Shown: piece by piece, positions 8,775 to 18,971 of the stretch
Layout: every line of letters starts with the position of its first letter
How positions within the stretch are numbered: the stretch's first letter is position 1
Assembly (NCBI RefSeq): GCF_000337515.1
Contig: NZ_AOIQ01000014.1
Coordinates: 170,903-234,902, forward strand
Direction: 5' to 3'
Source of the DNA: Halovivax asiaticus JCM 14624
GTDB lineage: Archaea > Halobacteriota > Halobacteria > Halobacteriales > Natrialbaceae
DNA length: 64,000 nt
Program-made: the position numbers and the translations under genes
Notes under the pieces: generated by a model
What the model was told of the DNA's origin: nothing
Seen by the model: only the letters and a program-made list of their open reading frames with translations
Database searches by the model: none

Positions 8775-8800
8775 GTAATAATATCATATATAATACTATC
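8775..8800 (+). promoter_or_regulatory. Promoter of peptide ABC operon
   Basis: An AT-rich island with ATATAATAC sits about 27-30 bases before the ATG of the solute-binding protein gene, as expected for an archaeal TATA box serving a leaderless or short-leader mRNA. The rest of the 8357-8818 interval is GC-rich and holds only the direct repeat at 8413-8494. Confidence 0.65.
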
Positions 8801-8818
8801 GCCGTGTGGCCCTGTGCC

Positions 8819-10558
8819 ATGGCACGACCCACGACGCTATCGCGGCGGCGGCTGCTCGCCACCGGCGCGGTGGTCTCGGGCGTTGCGGTCGCTGGTTGCA
8901 TCGGTGGAGACGGAGACGACGACGGCAGTGACGGCCTCGTCGACCCCGAAGAGTTCCAGTACGATCGATCGGAGCCGGACGACGAGGAGGCGGCTCGAGA
9001 TAGCGAGATTCACTACACGCAAGAGCAAGAGCGGGCCGAGGACTTCGATCCGATCGTCTCGAACGATGCGTACAGTTTCCAGGTGTTCACACAGGTGTTC
9101 GACGGTCTGTTCGAGTACGACGACGGCCTCGGCCTCACACCGAAGCTGGCGACCGGGGAGCCGGATATCGAGAACGACGGGACACGGTTCATCTACGAGA
9201 TCGTCGAGGATGCCGAGTTCAGCAACGGAAATCCGGTCACCGCGACGGACGTCGAACACTCGTTCATCGCGCCGGTCTTGGAACAGACCGAGAACGCACC
9301 GACGTACAGCGTCATCGAGTCCACGGAGGTCGTCGACGAACGCACCCTCCAGGTCGACCTCTCCGAACCGTTCGGCCCGTGGCAGATCATGACGCAGGCC
9401 GTCACCGTCGTCAGCAAGGAGGACCGCCTCTCCGACGTCGAGGCGTACGACGAGGCGGCGCCGGACACCGTCGAAGCGGCCCCCGACGCGGTGAACGAGT
9501 ACGTGGACTCGACGTACAACGACGATCCGGTCGGAAACACGATCGGGAGCGGCCCGTTCGAGTTCGAGTCGTTCGAGCTCAACGGACCGGCCACGCTCGT
9601 GCGCCGGGACGACTACTGGGGCGACCCGACGCCGTACCTGCAGCGGGTGACGTTCGAGGCCGCGGCGGACCCATCGAGCCGCGTCAGCCAGATCCAGGCG
9701 GACGACACGGACGTCATCTCGGGGATCCCCGACAACACCTGGCCCGAGTTGGATCAGGACGGAATTCGGCGCTACATGAGCCAGAGTCCCTCGTACATGT
9801 ACCTCGCGTTCAACTGCACGGACGAGGCAGACACCAGTTCGCCGGAGGTCCGCCGAGCCGTCTGTCAGTCGTTCTCGATGCAGGACTTCGTCGAGACGAA
9901 CGCCTCGAACACCGCCCAGCCCATCACGACGCCGGTCCCGCCGATCACCAACGAACAGTGGGGCTTCCCGATGGACGAGTGGAACGACGAGTACTATCCC
10001 GAGTACGACCCCGACAACGCGGAATCGCTGCTCAACGAGCACGCGCCCGACGACTTCAACCCGACGATCATCTGCCCGGCGGGGATCCGGGCAGACCTCG
10101 CCGAGCGCGTCGCTACCCGGCTCGACGAGATCGGCTACGGCGCGCAGGTCCAGGTGCTCGACTTCGGCACGCTGGTCGATACGTACACCAGCGGGAACCC
10201 GGACGATTACGAGATGTACCTGCTCGGGTGGACCGGCGGTCCGGATCCGGACACGTACCTCTACAACCTCTTCCACGAGGACTCGGCCGGCCTGAACCAG
10301 GGCCACTTCTACGAGGGGAGCGATTCGTTTCACGAGAACATCCTCGCCGCGCGGGAGACGGCCGACCAGGAGGAACGCTACGACCTCTACGAACCGGTCC
10401 TCATCGAGATTCTCGAACAGCTCCCCGCGCTCCCCGCGTTCACCCAGCACAACTCGATGGCGTCCGGAACGCACGTACAGGACCTGCACGCGCACCCGGA
10501 CGTCGCCACGAACCCGCAACTCGCCAGGGAGTACGGGAACGTCTGGGTCGAGGACTAG
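8819..10558 (+). CDS. Peptide ABC transporter substrate-binding lipoprotein
   Basis: This 579-aa protein is the extracellular solute receptor (SBP family 5, DppA/OppA type) of the importer encoded by the next four genes. The N-terminus has a twin-arginine signal (LSRRRLLATG), a hydrophobic stretch and a lipobox ending VAGC, so it should be Tat-exported and lipid-anchored. An acidic linker follows, then the SBP5 fold. The family block around 'DYEMYLLGWTGGPDPDTYL' is clear near residues 460-480. I start at ATG MARPTTLSRR because the TATA box fits and the signal begins directly. Ligand (dipeptide, oligopeptide, nickel or sugar) cannot be told from sequence. Confidence 0.92.
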   Translation: MARPTTLSRRRLLATGAVVSGVAVAGCIGGDGDDDGSDGLVDPEEFQYDRSEPDDEEAARDSEIHYTQEQERAEDFDPIVSNDAYSFQVFTQVFDGLFEYDDGLGLTPKLATGEPDIENDGTRFIYEIVEDAEFSNGNPVTATDVEHSFIAPVLEQTENAPTYSVIESTEVVDERTLQVDLSEPFGPWQIMTQAVTVVSKEDRLSDVEAYDEAAPDTVEAAPDAVNEYVDSTYNDDPVGNTIGSGPFEFESFELNGPATLVRRDDYWGDPTPYLQRVTFEAAADPSSRVSQIQADDTDVISGIPDNTWPELDQDGIRRYMSQSPSYMYLAFNCTDEADTSSPEVRRAVCQSFSMQDFVETNASNTAQPITTPVPPITNEQWGFPMDEWNDEYYPEYDPDNAESLLNEHAPDDFNPTIICPAGIRADLAERVATRLDEIGYGAQVQVLDFGTLVDTYTSGNPDDYEMYLLGWTGGPDPDTYLYNLFHEDSAGLNQGHFYEGSDSFHENILAARETADQEERYDLYEPVLIEILEQLPALPAFTQHNSMASGTHVQDLHAHPDVATNPQLAREYGNVWVED

Positions 10559-10681
10559 TGAGAGTGAGACGATACCAGCATCGAGATTCCGACGCGAGAG
10601 CGACGAACTGATCGACATCACACGGCAGCTCCACAGGACTCACAGACACGCTATCGACCACTCAGAGACCGCTACCAATCA

Positions 10682-11680
10682 ATGAGACTCCTACGCTACA
10701 CGCTGTTCCGGTTCGCACAGGCGATACCGGTACTGCTCGGCATCACCGTGATCCTCTTCCTGTTCATCAATATGACGCCGGGGGATCCGATCCGGATCAT
10801 GACGGCCGGCCAAGAGGTGTCGGAATCACACCTCGCGTACTTAGAAGCGCGCTACGGACTCGATCGACCGATTCACGTCCGGTACTGGGACTACCTGTCC
10901 GGGTTCTTCACGGGAGATCTCGGGCGGAGTATCCACTACAACCGGCCGGTCAGCGAGGTCATGATGGCCCGCATCGGTCCAACCCTGCTGTTGGTTCTCT
11001 CGGCCTTTCTCTTCGCCGTCGTGACGGCGATTCCGCTCGGCATACTCGCGGCAAAGCGGCGAAATCAGCCGTCAGACCACATCTCGCGGATCGTAGCGCT
11101 CTTCGGCGTGAGCACGCCGTCGTTCTGGATCGGCATCATGCTCATCATCATCTTCGCCGTCCAGTTGGGCTGGTTCCCGTCCGCGGGACTGGTCATGCCG
11201 TGGGACGCCCCCAGCGATGCCGGCCTGTCCGGCTACTTCTGGCACATGGTCGACGTACTCCATCACCTGTTCCTGCCGATGATCGCGCTGGGGACCCTCC
11301 AGATGGCGACGATCATGCGCGTCGAGCGAACGCAGATGATCGACTCGCTGCAGGGCGAGTACGTCAAACTCGCCCGAGCGTACGGCGTCTCGGAGCGAAC
11401 GATCCTGCGCAAGCACGCCTTCCAGGTCGCTCAGCTCCCGGTCATCACGCTGGTCGGGCTGGGCCTGTCGACCGCGCTGGGCGGCGCCGTGCTGACCGAG
11501 ACCGTCTTCAACATCAACGGGATGGGGCGCCTGCTCATCGACTCCATCCAGCAGAAAGACTATCAGGTCGTGATGAGCGTCGCGACCATCCTCGCGGTCA
11601 TCTTCGTCATCGGCGTCATCATCACGGATATCGCGTACGCGTACGTCGACCCGCGTGTCACGTACGGGGAGGGTGAGTGA
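10682..11680 (+). CDS. Peptide ABC transporter permease (DppB type)
   Basis: This 332-aa inner-membrane protein is one of two permeases of the importer. It has six predicted membrane segments, the DppB-type N-terminus (FAQAIPVLLGITVILFLFI), the family string MTPGDPIR, and the cytoplasmic EAA loop EYVKLARAYGVSERTILRKH (about residues 222-241) that docks onto the ATPases. It follows the binding protein by 123 bases and its TGA precedes the next permease ATG by two bases. Substrate class rests on family and operon. Confidence 0.93.
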   Translation: MRLLRYTLFRFAQAIPVLLGITVILFLFINMTPGDPIRIMTAGQEVSESHLAYLEARYGLDRPIHVRYWDYLSGFFTGDLGRSIHYNRPVSEVMMARIGPTLLLVLSAFLFAVVTAIPLGILAAKRRNQPSDHISRIVALFGVSTPSFWIGIMLIIIFAVQLGWFPSAGLVMPWDAPSDAGLSGYFWHMVDVLHHLFLPMIALGTLQMATIMRVERTQMIDSLQGEYVKLARAYGVSERTILRKHAFQVAQLPVITLVGLGLSTALGGAVLTETVFNINGMGRLLIDSIQQKDYQVVMSVATILAVIFVIGVIITDIAYAYVDPRVTYGEGE

Positions 11681-11682
11681 CG

Positions 11683-12681
11683 ATGGCCGTCTCCAGCGAA
11701 TCACAGGTCGACGGTGGCGACGGCGCGAGCGGCGAAGTTGCGGCGAAGACGTGGCGGGACACGCTCGGCCGAATCAAGCGGGACACGACGGCCCGGTGGG
11801 GGCTGTACGTCATCAGCGTCGTCCTGGTCGTCGGCCTCTACGCCTTCGTCGACACCTACCTGTCGACGCTCACCTTCGGCGCCCTCGACAGTTACACGAT
11901 GGCGGAGGCGATTCCGATCTTCGACCATCCAGAACACCTTCCCGCCCCGGGTGAGTCCCAGCCGAATCAGCCGCCCGCGTTCCACGTCGACGGCACGCTC
12001 GAGTATCCGCTCGGAACGGACCCCGAAGGACGCGATTACTTCACGAGGCTGGTCTACGGGAGCCAGATCTCGGTCAGCGTCGGCATCGTCGCGACGTTGC
12101 TCGGCACCGTCGCAGGGACGGTCGTCGGGGCCGTCTCCGGCTACTACGGCGGCCGCATCGACGACATCCTGATGCGCAGCGTCGAGACGCTCTACGCGAT
12201 CCCGGGACTGATCCTGATCATCGTCTTCACCGAGTTCGCCAGCGGCGGGCAACGGAACATTCAGTACGCGATCATCGGCGTCTCGCTGACGACGATCCCG
12301 ATCTTCGCGCGAATCATCCGGTCACGGGTGCTCTCGGTGCGCGAGATGGACTACATCGAGGCCGCGCGAGCGGCCGGGGTGAAGGATCGGTACATCATCG
12401 CGAAGCACATCATCCCGAACAGTTTCGCGCCGGTGCTCGTCTACGCGACGCTGGAGATCGGCGTCGTGATCCTCATCGTGGCCGGCCTGTCGTTTCTCGG
12501 CTACGGCGCCCAGCCACCGACACCGGACTGGGGCCGAATGCTCGCCCAGTCGTACCGCTACATGCACTCGAACATCTGGCTCTCGATCTGGCCGGGACTC
12601 GCGATCATGTTCACCATCATGGGTTTCAACCTCTTCGGCGACGGGCTCCAGGACGCCCTCGACCCGCGAATCGACAACTAA
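11683..12681 (+). CDS. Peptide ABC transporter permease (DppC type)
   Basis: This 332-aa partner permease has a charged cytoplasmic N-terminus, a first membrane helix near residues 40-60, a long extracytoplasmic loop with the family hallmark GTDPEGRDYF, and five further helices. The EAA loop MDYIEAARAAGVKDRYIIAKH is the ATPase contact. I use the ATG just after the DppB stop; a GTG six bases upstream overlaps that stop and is possible. It lies mid-operon, ten bases before the first ATPase gene. Confidence 0.93.
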   Translation: MAVSSESQVDGGDGASGEVAAKTWRDTLGRIKRDTTARWGLYVISVVLVVGLYAFVDTYLSTLTFGALDSYTMAEAIPIFDHPEHLPAPGESQPNQPPAFHVDGTLEYPLGTDPEGRDYFTRLVYGSQISVSVGIVATLLGTVAGTVVGAVSGYYGGRIDDILMRSVETLYAIPGLILIIVFTEFASGGQRNIQYAIIGVSLTTIPIFARIIRSRVLSVREMDYIEAARAAGVKDRYIIAKHIIPNSFAPVLVYATLEIGVVILIVAGLSFLGYGAQPPTPDWGRMLAQSYRYMHSNIWLSIWPGLAIMFTIMGFNLFGDGLQDALDPRIDN

Positions 12682-12690
12682 CACCAGACA

Positions 12691-13830
12691 ATGAGAGACA
12701 AACCACTGCTCCGCGTCGAGAACCTGAAGACACAGTTCGTCACCGAGAACGGAACCGTCCGTGCCGTCGACGGCATCTCATTCGAGGTCTACGAAGGCGA
12801 GATCGTCGGCATCGTGGGCGAAAGCGGCGCGGGAAAGAGCGTCGCCTCGATGAGCCTCCTCAGGCTCGTCGACAACCCCGGCGAGATCGTCGCCGGCGAG
12901 ATAACCTACAAGGGACGGACGATCTTCGCGGCCGAAGAGACCGAAGACGGCGACAGGCGGCTCCAGGATGGCGTGCTCTCGGCCGAGACGGTCCGCCAGG
13001 AGATCCGCGGCAACGAGATCGCCGTCATCTTCCAGGATCCGATGGAGTCACTCAATCCCGTCTTCACGATCGGCGGCCAGCTCCGAGAGTTCATCGAACT
13101 CAACCGGGATCTGACGGGCGACGAGGCCCGCAAGGAGGCGATCGACATGCTCCGCGAGGTCGGCATTCCCGACGCCGAGGCGCGCTACGACGAGTATCCC
13201 CACCAGTTCTCCGGCGGGATGCGCCAGCGCGTGCTGATCGCGATGGCGCTGGCCTGCCAACCGAGCCTGATCATCGCCGACGAACCGACGACGGCACTGG
13301 ACGTCACGGTCGAAGGGCAGATCCTGGATCTCGTCGACGAGCTCCAGCGCAAATACGGGACGAGCTTCATCTGGGTCACCCACGACATGGGCGTCGTCGC
13401 CGAGATCTGCGACCGCGTCAACGTCATGTATCTGGGAGAGATCGTCGAACAGGCGCCCGTCGACGAACTCTTCTACGAGACCGGCCACCCCTACACGAAG
13501 GCCCTGCTCGACTCGATGCCGCGACCGGATCGAACGGTCACGGACCTAGATCCCATTCGTGGCGTCATGCCGGAGGCGATCGATCCACCGCCAGGCTGCC
13601 GATTCCACCCGCGCTGTCCCGACGCGAGAGAGGTCTGTCGGCAGGTCCACCCCGAGCCGGCGGAGATCGATCGGGTCGACGGATTCTCCCACCGATCCGC
13701 GTGTTTCAAGCGCGACGTCTTCGACGTCGGCTACGACGAGAGTCCGCCGCTCGACAACCTCGCACGGGGCGAGAGCGAGCGCGGGCAGGAGGCCTCGGAA
13801 GTCGCCAGCGGAGGTGGGGCGAGTGAGTAG
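12691..13830 (+). CDS. Peptide ABC transporter ATP-binding protein (DppD type)
   Basis: This 379-aa cytoplasmic ATPase energises the importer. It contains Walker A GESGAGKS (about residues 45-52), the Q-loop region [12 protein letters not shown], the signature FSGGMRQRV, Walker [12 protein letters not shown] and the H-loop THDMG. The C-terminal oligopeptide/dipeptide domain has the cysteine pattern [15 protein letters not shown] typical of DppD/F. A hydrophilic tail of about 40 residues follows. Its stop overlaps the start of the second ATPase gene, indicating translational coupling. Confidence 0.93.
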   Translation: MRDKPLLRVENLKTQFVTENGTVRAVDGISFEVYEGEIVGIVGESGAGKSVASMSLLRLVDNPGEIVAGEITYKGRTIFAAEETEDGDRRLQDGVLSAETVRQEIRGNEIAVIFQDPMESLNPVFTIGGQLREFIELNRDLTGDEARKEAIDMLREVGIPDAEARYDEYPHQFSGGMRQRVLIAMALACQPSLIIADEPTTALDVTVEGQILDLVDELQRKYGTSFIWVTHDMGVVAEICDRVNVMYLGEIVEQAPVDELFYETGHPYTKALLDSMPRPDRTVTDLDPIRGVMPEAIDPPPGCRFHPRCPDAREVCRQVHPEPAEIDRVDGFSHRSACFKRDVFDVGYDESPPLDNLARGESERGQEASEVASGGGASE

Positions 13831-15190
13831 CGATTCTGCCCAGAGCGGCGATTCGGCCCGCACGGACGCCCACGGTCGGCCAGGAGGCGACACCGAGGCG
13901 GAGACCATGGTGCGCGTCGACGGCCTGAAGAAGTACTTCCGTTCGTCGTCCGGGCTGTTCGAGGGACTCAGTTTCGACCCCAGTACGTTCCCGCCGATCC
14001 ACGTAGATCGCGAGCCCGTCAAGGCCGTCGACGACGTCTCGTTCGACATTCGCGACGGCGAGACGCTCGGTCTCGTCGGCGAGTCCGGCTGCGGGAAGAG
14101 TACACTCGGCCGGACGATCCTCCGGCTGCTGACGCCGACGGAAGGGAACATCTACTACAAGGGAAGCGACCTGGCCGAGCTGAGCGGATCGGACCTGCGC
14201 GAGATGCGGTCGGACATTCAGATGATCTTCCAGGACCCGCAGTCGTCGCTGGATCCGCGCATGCGCGTCGGCGACATCATCGAGGAACCGATGTGGGCTC
14301 ACGGCATGCTCGACGCCGAGGGCCGGGAAGCACGTGCAAAGATGCTCCTCGAGAAGGTCGGCCTCGACCCGCACCACTACAACCGGTTTCCCCACGCCTT
14401 CTCGGGCGGCCAGCGCCAGCGGATCAACCTGGCCCGCGCGCTGTCGGTCGATCCCGACTTCATCGTCTGTGACGAGCCGGTCTCCGCGCTCGACGTCTCG
14501 ATCCAGGCGCAGGTACTGAACACGATGGAGGAGCTCCAGGAGGAATTCGGCCTCACGTACCTCTTCATCGCCCACGACCTCTCGGTCATCCGGTACATCT
14601 CCGACCGCGTCGCCGTGATGTACCTCGGCAACATCGTCGAACTCGCAACGAAGGAGGAACTCTTCGAGAACCCGTCCCATCCCTACACCCGGGCGCTCCT
14701 CGACTCGATTCCGGTCCCCGACCCACGCGACAGCGACGCGCGAGGCGTCCTCGAGGGCGAGGTGCCCAGCCCGACCAACCCGCCCTCGGGGTGTCGCTTC
14801 CGGACTCGCTGTCCAAAACTCATCGCGCCGGAGGCGTACGACCTGACCGACCGGGAGTGGACCGACGTCAGGGCGTTCATGCGGGCGGTCGACCGGCGAA
14901 CGATCGACGCCGCGCCGGCGGCCGAGCTCCGGGAAGCGTTCTTCGAGCAGGGCGTCCCCGGCGGCGACGCCGGAGCGATCGTCGAGGAAGCCATCGAACT
15001 CGTCGCGACCGACGACTCGGCGGCGTCCCAGCGGAGTGCCAGCGCGCGAGCCAAGTGGGACGAAGCCGCGTCGCTGCTCGTCGGCTCCTTCGCCGACCAG
15101 AGCATCTGCGCCCGCGAGCGACCGGCCTACGAGGTCGAGCCCGAGTTCGGCGATGGCAGGCACTTCAGCGCCTGTCACCTCCACCGCTAG
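13823..15190 (+). CDS. Peptide ABC transporter ATP-binding protein (DppF type)
   Basis: This is the 455-aa second ATPase, starting at a GTG that overlaps the end of the preceding gene. The ABC core begins at [11 protein letters not shown] (about residue 30) and includes Walker [23 protein letters not shown], signature FSGGQRQRI, Walker [12 protein letters not shown] and AHDLS. The C-terminal oligopeptide domain GCRFRTRCP is followed by about 120 extra residues ending in a further cysteine pair, a longer tail than bacterial DppF. The ATG at MVRVDG is an alternative start. It is the last gene of the five-gene import operon. Confidence 0.92.
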   Translation: MSSDSAQSGDSARTDAHGRPGGDTEAETMVRVDGLKKYFRSSSGLFEGLSFDPSTFPPIHVDREPVKAVDDVSFDIRDGETLGLVGESGCGKSTLGRTILRLLTPTEGNIYYKGSDLAELSGSDLREMRSDIQMIFQDPQSSLDPRMRVGDIIEEPMWAHGMLDAEGREARAKMLLEKVGLDPHHYNRFPHAFSGGQRQRINLARALSVDPDFIVCDEPVSALDVSIQAQVLNTMEELQEEFGLTYLFIAHDLSVIRYISDRVAVMYLGNIVELATKEELFENPSHPYTRALLDSIPVPDPRDSDARGVLEGEVPSPTNPPSGCRFRTRCPKLIAPEAYDLTDREWTDVRAFMRAVDRRTIDAAPAAELREAFFEQGVPGGDAGAIVEEAIELVATDDSAASQRSASARAKWDEAASLLVGSFADQSICARERPAYEVEPEFGDGRHFSACHLHR

Positions 15191-15226
15191 GCGATACACT
15201 GGGCCGGGAAAATCGGCGTCGCCCGC

Positions 15227-15394
15227 TCACCGCCAGGCGGCAAGCGCCGGTGCGGACTCCACGTTCATCGATACCCACGCCCCGTCTGTCGAGATGTCGG
15301 CGATGACGTACTCTTCGCCGCCGACCGCTGGATCGATCGACGCGACGACCGTGTCTGCATCCTGCGTCGCAGTAGGGAGTGGGTTACCCTCCAT
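15227..15394 (-). CDS. Small haloarchaeal hypothetical protein, 55 aa
   Basis: A short acidic protein (MEGNPLPTATQDADTVVASI...) with a central GGEEYVIADI strand and a conserved-looking SMNVESAPALAAWR C-terminus. It resembles small DUF7556-type haloarchaeal proteins often found next to metabolic genes; the function is unknown. A GTG 15 bases upstream is an alternative start. It is convergent with the peptide importer operon. Confidence 0.6.
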   Translation of the reverse strand: MEGNPLPTATQDADTVVASIDPAVGGEEYVIADISTDGAWVSMNVESAPALAAWR

Positions 15395-15480
15395 GAGAAG
15401 GAATCTCACCCAGGGATTGATAAAACCGTCGAAGGTGTGGTGTCGACTCGCACGGGTCGAGTGAGCACGGAAACACTGGC

Positions 15481-15490
15481 TTTATACGGG
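15481..15490 (+). promoter_or_regulatory. TATA box of CBS-glyS operon
   Basis: TTTATACGGG lies about 30 bases before the ATG at 15512, the expected position for a leaderless or near-leaderless haloarchaeal transcript. Confidence 0.65.
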
Positions 15491-15511
15491 TTTTGGCCGT
15501 ATCCGGACGAC

Positions 15512-16363
15512 ATGAAGGTAGCCGACGCGATGACGCCTCGCGACGAGGTCGTAACGGCGGTGCTGCCGGGGACGCGCAGCGACGTCCTGGAGTACCTCCA
15601 GGAGCGATCGTTCTCCTCGGTACCCGTGATCGCGGAGAGCGACGACGGCCCGGAGTACCGGGGACTCATCTCGCGACAGTCGCTGATCGACCAGCCCGAC
15701 GAGGATCAGCTCGTGATGCTGATGGAGGACGTCCCGACGACGACGGCCGACACCGACGTCAGGGACATCGCCGCGCTCATGGTCGAGAAGGGGGCGCGTC
15801 GCGTCCCGGTCGTCGACGGGGAGTTCGAGGGGATCGTCACCGTGACTGACGTCGTCGCCGCGATCGCCAGAGGGAAGGTCGACGTCGACGCCGAGGTCGG
15901 CGACTACGCGGCACGCGACGTGAACACTACCCACCACGAGACGCCGCTGCTCGTCGCGGAGGCGCAGCTGTCCTACGCGAACGCACCCTACGCCGTGGTC
16001 CTCGACGACGAGGGAACGATGTGTGGCGTCCTCACCGAGGTCGACATTCTGGACGTCGCCCACATCGTCGAAGGCGAGGAGTCGACGGGCGACAACTTCC
16101 CCGATCAGGACGCCGAGTGGTCCTGGGAAGGGATCAAGGCCGTCGGGAGCCGGTCGCTCCCGACCCGCGACATCGAACTGCCGACCGGTCCCGTCCGGGA
16201 GTTCATGTCAGACGACGTCGTGACCGTGACCCAGCACCGCGGCGTCGAGGAGGCCGCCCAGGAGATGATCTCGAGCGACATCGAACAGATCCCGCTCGTC
16301 ACGGGCGAGCGCCTCGTCGGCGTCGTCCGGGACATCGACCTGCTGAGGGCTCTGTATGAGTGA
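15512..16363 (+). CDS. Four-CBS-domain protein
   Basis: This 283-aa cytoplasmic protein consists of four CBS motifs arranged as two Bateman modules. Repeated blocks such as 'VADAMTPRDEVVTAV', 'VRDIAALMVEKGARRVPVV' and 'VREFMSDDVVTVTQHRGVEEA' are clear. CBS pairs usually bind adenine nucleotides and sense energy state; the regulated partner is unknown. I start at MKVADAM, matching the TATA box; longer upstream in-frame starts lie ahead of that box. Its stop codon overlaps the glyS start by eight bases, so the two are co-transcribed. Confidence 0.9.
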   Translation: MKVADAMTPRDEVVTAVLPGTRSDVLEYLQERSFSSVPVIAESDDGPEYRGLISRQSLIDQPDEDQLVMLMEDVPTTTADTDVRDIAALMVEKGARRVPVVDGEFEGIVTVTDVVAAIARGKVDVDAEVGDYAARDVNTTHHETPLLVAEAQLSYANAPYAVVLDDEGTMCGVLTEVDILDVAHIVEGEESTGDNFPDQDAEWSWEGIKAVGSRSLPTRDIELPTGPVREFMSDDVVTVTQHRGVEEAAQEMISSDIEQIPLVTGERLVGVVRDIDLLRALYE

Positions 16364-18185
16364 CGACGGCACGACTTCCACGGACGACGCTCGAACCAGC
16401 GAGCAACTGGTCGAGCTCGCGAAGCGGCGGGGCTACTTCTTCCAGGCCTCCGGCGCCTACGGCGGCGTCGGCGGCTTCTACACGTTCGGCCCGCAGGGTG
16501 CGGCACTGAAGGGCAACGTCGAGGACGCCTGGCGCGAGCGCTTCGCCGTCGCCGAAGGCAACATGGAGATCGACGCGCCGACGATCATGCCCGAACCGGT
16601 GTTCGAGGCCTCGGGTCACCTCGATACCTTCGACGACATGCTCGTCGAGTGTCCCGACTGTGGCGAGAGCCACCGTGCCGACCACGTCGTCGAGGACAAC
16701 ACCGAGTACGAGGACGCCGAAGGACTCCCGATCCCCGAGGTCGAGGAGATCATCGCCGAGTACGAACTCGTCTGCCCGGCCTGCGGTGCCGGCCTCGCCG
16801 ACCAGGCCGTCGAGACGTTCAACCTCATGTTCGCGACGAACATCGGTCCCGGCGACGCCCAGCCCGGCTACCTCCGCCCGGAGACCGCACAGGGCATCTT
16901 CGTCGAGTTCCCCCGGTTGAAAGAGTACGCGCGCAACCAGCTTCCCTTCGGCGTCACCCAGATCGGCCGGGCCTACCGCAACGAGATCAGCCCCCGGCGC
17001 TCGATCATCCGCACGCGGGAATTCACGCAGGCCGAGCTGGAACTGTTCATCGACCCCGAGGACGACGAGCCCGACCTCTCGGCCGTCACCGACGTCGACG
17101 TGACGCTCTATCCCGCGAGCGAACAGGAGGCAGCTGACGGTGGTCACGTCGAAACCACCATCGGCGACGCTGTGAACGATGGGGTCCTCCAGCCCTGGAT
17201 CGCCTACTACCTCGGCGTTGCCCGAGAATGGTACGCCTCCCTCGGCGTCGACATGGACCGGTTTCGCTACCGCCAGCACCTCGCCGGGGAGCGCTCACAC
17301 TACGCGAGCGACTGCTGGGACGCCGAAGCCGAGATCGACGGCAACTGGATCGAGATCGCCGGCTTCTCCGATCGCGGCGCCTACGACCTCTCGAAGCACG
17401 ACGAGTACTCGGAAGATCGCTTCACGGTCTTCCAACAGTACGACGAGCCCAGAACCGTCGAGCGCGCCGTCGTCGACCCCGACATGAGCTACCTGGGTCC
17501 GGAGTTCGGCGGTGATGCCCAAGCCGTCGTGGACGCGCTCGAAACGAAAGCCGAGCGAGATCGGGCCGCGTTTGCGGGGGAGAGCGTCGAAATCGAGGTC
17601 GACGGCGAGACACACGAGATCCCCGTCGCAAAAACCGGCTTCGCCGTCGAGGAACAGACCGAAGCCGGCGAACACATCGTCCCGCACGTCATCGAGCCGT
17701 CGTTCGGCGTCGATCGACTCGTCTACACCGTCTGCCACCACGCCTACCGCGAGGACGAGGTCGACGGCGAGGAGCGGACGTACCTGGCACTCGAACCGGA
17801 AGTCGCCCCCACGTTCGTCGGCGTCTTCCCCCTGCAGTCGGACGACGAACTCGAAACGCGGGCCCGCGACATCGTCGACGAGTTACGCGCAGTGGGCCTG
17901 TCGGTCACGTACGATGATTCGGGGAACATCGGTCGCCGCTACCGGCGCCAGGACGAGATCGGGACGCCGTACTGCGTGACCGTCGACTACGAGACGGTGG
18001 AAGGAAGCGACGCGAGCGGCGACGGTCGAAACGGTGCAGGCGGGGATGGCGAGACACTTTCGGGAACAGTCACCCTCCGCGAGCGCGACTCGACGGCCCA
18101 GAAACGCGTCGCGATCGACGACCTCGCCGTGACGATCGAGGCGCTCCGTACGGGCGAGTTGACGTTCGACGAACTCGACGGCTGA
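16356..18185 (+). CDS. glyS: Glycyl-tRNA synthetase
   Basis: This 609-aa class II synthetase charges tRNA-Gly with glycine and is of the archaeal/eukaryotic dimeric type. The N-terminal 'RRGYFFQASGAYGG' block, motif 2 region (AYRNEISPR..IIRTREF) and the late motif 3 (EPSFGVDRLVY) are present, as is the C-terminal anticodon-binding domain with its 'VGVFPL' start. Two CxxC pairs (CPDCGE, CPACGA) near residues 95-150 suggest a zinc-binding insert. An acidic Gly/Asp-rich loop near residues 550-570 is a halophilic feature. It overlaps the upstream CBS gene. Confidence 0.96.
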   Translation: MSDDGTTSTDDARTSEQLVELAKRRGYFFQASGAYGGVGGFYTFGPQGAALKGNVEDAWRERFAVAEGNMEIDAPTIMPEPVFEASGHLDTFDDMLVECPDCGESHRADHVVEDNTEYEDAEGLPIPEVEEIIAEYELVCPACGAGLADQAVETFNLMFATNIGPGDAQPGYLRPETAQGIFVEFPRLKEYARNQLPFGVTQIGRAYRNEISPRRSIIRTREFTQAELELFIDPEDDEPDLSAVTDVDVTLYPASEQEAADGGHVETTIGDAVNDGVLQPWIAYYLGVAREWYASLGVDMDRFRYRQHLAGERSHYASDCWDAEAEIDGNWIEIAGFSDRGAYDLSKHDEYSEDRFTVFQQYDEPRTVERAVVDPDMSYLGPEFGGDAQAVVDALETKAERDRAAFAGESVEIEVDGETHEIPVAKTGFAVEEQTEAGEHIVPHVIEPSFGVDRLVYTVCHHAYREDEVDGEERTYLALEPEVAPTFVGVFPLQSDDELETRARDIVDELRAVGLSVTYDDSGNIGRRYRRQDEIGTPYCVTVDYETVEGSDASGDGRNGAGGDGETLSGTVTLRERDSTAQKRVAIDDLAVTIEALRTGELTFDELDG

Positions 18186-18218
18186 TTCCTCTGTAGGCAC
18201 GCCAGCCCGACAATCGGG

Positions 18219-18238
18219 CGGTGTGTTGGCACACACCG
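18219..18238 (+). terminator. Hairpin after glyS
   Basis: A perfect 8-bp stem CGGTGTGT / ACACACCG with a TGGC loop lies 33 bases after the glyS stop codon. It may mark the 3' end of the CBS-glyS mRNA. There is no U-tract after it, so its role is uncertain. Confidence 0.4.
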
Positions 18239-18292
18239 ATCCGCCACGGCCAACCGATTGACTGAAGGGAACGCCGACGAAGCGACCAGACG

Positions 18293-18883
18293 ATGGCGGA
18301 CGAACTGAAGCGACGGCTCGTCCACGCGAGTGGCTCCGGCCTCGTCGTTCTGTACCTGCTCGCGCAGTCGCTCGAGCTCGGGCTGTCGTGGCCGTTGTTT
18401 CGCATTTTGCTCGTCGTCCTCGCGACCGGGGCGGTCGGTCTCGAGATCCTGCGACTCCACTTCGGGCTCGAGTGGTGGCTCTACGACAAACTCACGCGGG
18501 AGTACGAACAGGACCAGTTCGCCGGCTACGGCTGGTACATGGTCAGCATGGCGCTGGTCGTGGTGGTCTTCGGGCCGCACATCGCCCTGCCGGCGATGTT
18601 GATGCTGTCGCTCGGTGATCCGATCAGCGGTGCCCTCTCGGCGGACTCGCTCCAGCGTGTCAAGGACGGACGAACGCTCGCCGGGATGTTCGTCCTCTGT
18701 GTCGTGCTCGCGACGCCGTTCCTCCGCGACTATCCGCTCGCCGTCGTCGCGGCCGCCCTTGGAGCGACCGTCGCGGACGGGGTAACGGTCCGACGCGGTG
18801 ACTTCGTGCTCGACGACAACCTGACGATCCCGATCTACGCCGGCGTGGCGGCCTGGATCGCGATCCAGATCGGTCCGATCTGA
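18293..18883 (+). CDS. Dolichol/polyprenol kinase-like membrane protein
   Basis: This 196-aa protein has about five to six membrane helices and resembles the CTP-dependent dolichol kinase/SEC59 and phosphatidate cytidylyltransferase-like group. The N-terminal KRRLVHASGSG motif, the central LGDPISG string and the following KDGRTLAG segment are the conserved catalytic and nucleotide-binding blocks. It could phosphorylate dolichol or another polyprenol used for glycosylation or lipid synthesis in the membrane; the substrate is inferred. It follows glyS on the same strand. Confidence 0.75.
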   Translation: MADELKRRLVHASGSGLVVLYLLAQSLELGLSWPLFRILLVVLATGAVGLEILRLHFGLEWWLYDKLTREYEQDQFAGYGWYMVSMALVVVVFGPHIALPAMLMLSLGDPISGALSADSLQRVKDGRTLAGMFVLCVVLATPFLRDYPLAVVAAALGATVADGVTVRRGDFVLDDNLTIPIYAGVAAWIAIQIGPI

Positions 18884-18971
18884 TGGCTAGCAGTGAGCCG
18901 ACCGTCAGCGGTGACAACAACGAAATAAACGACCACGTTACTTATTCCCATCGGCGAGGAGTGCAGCGACA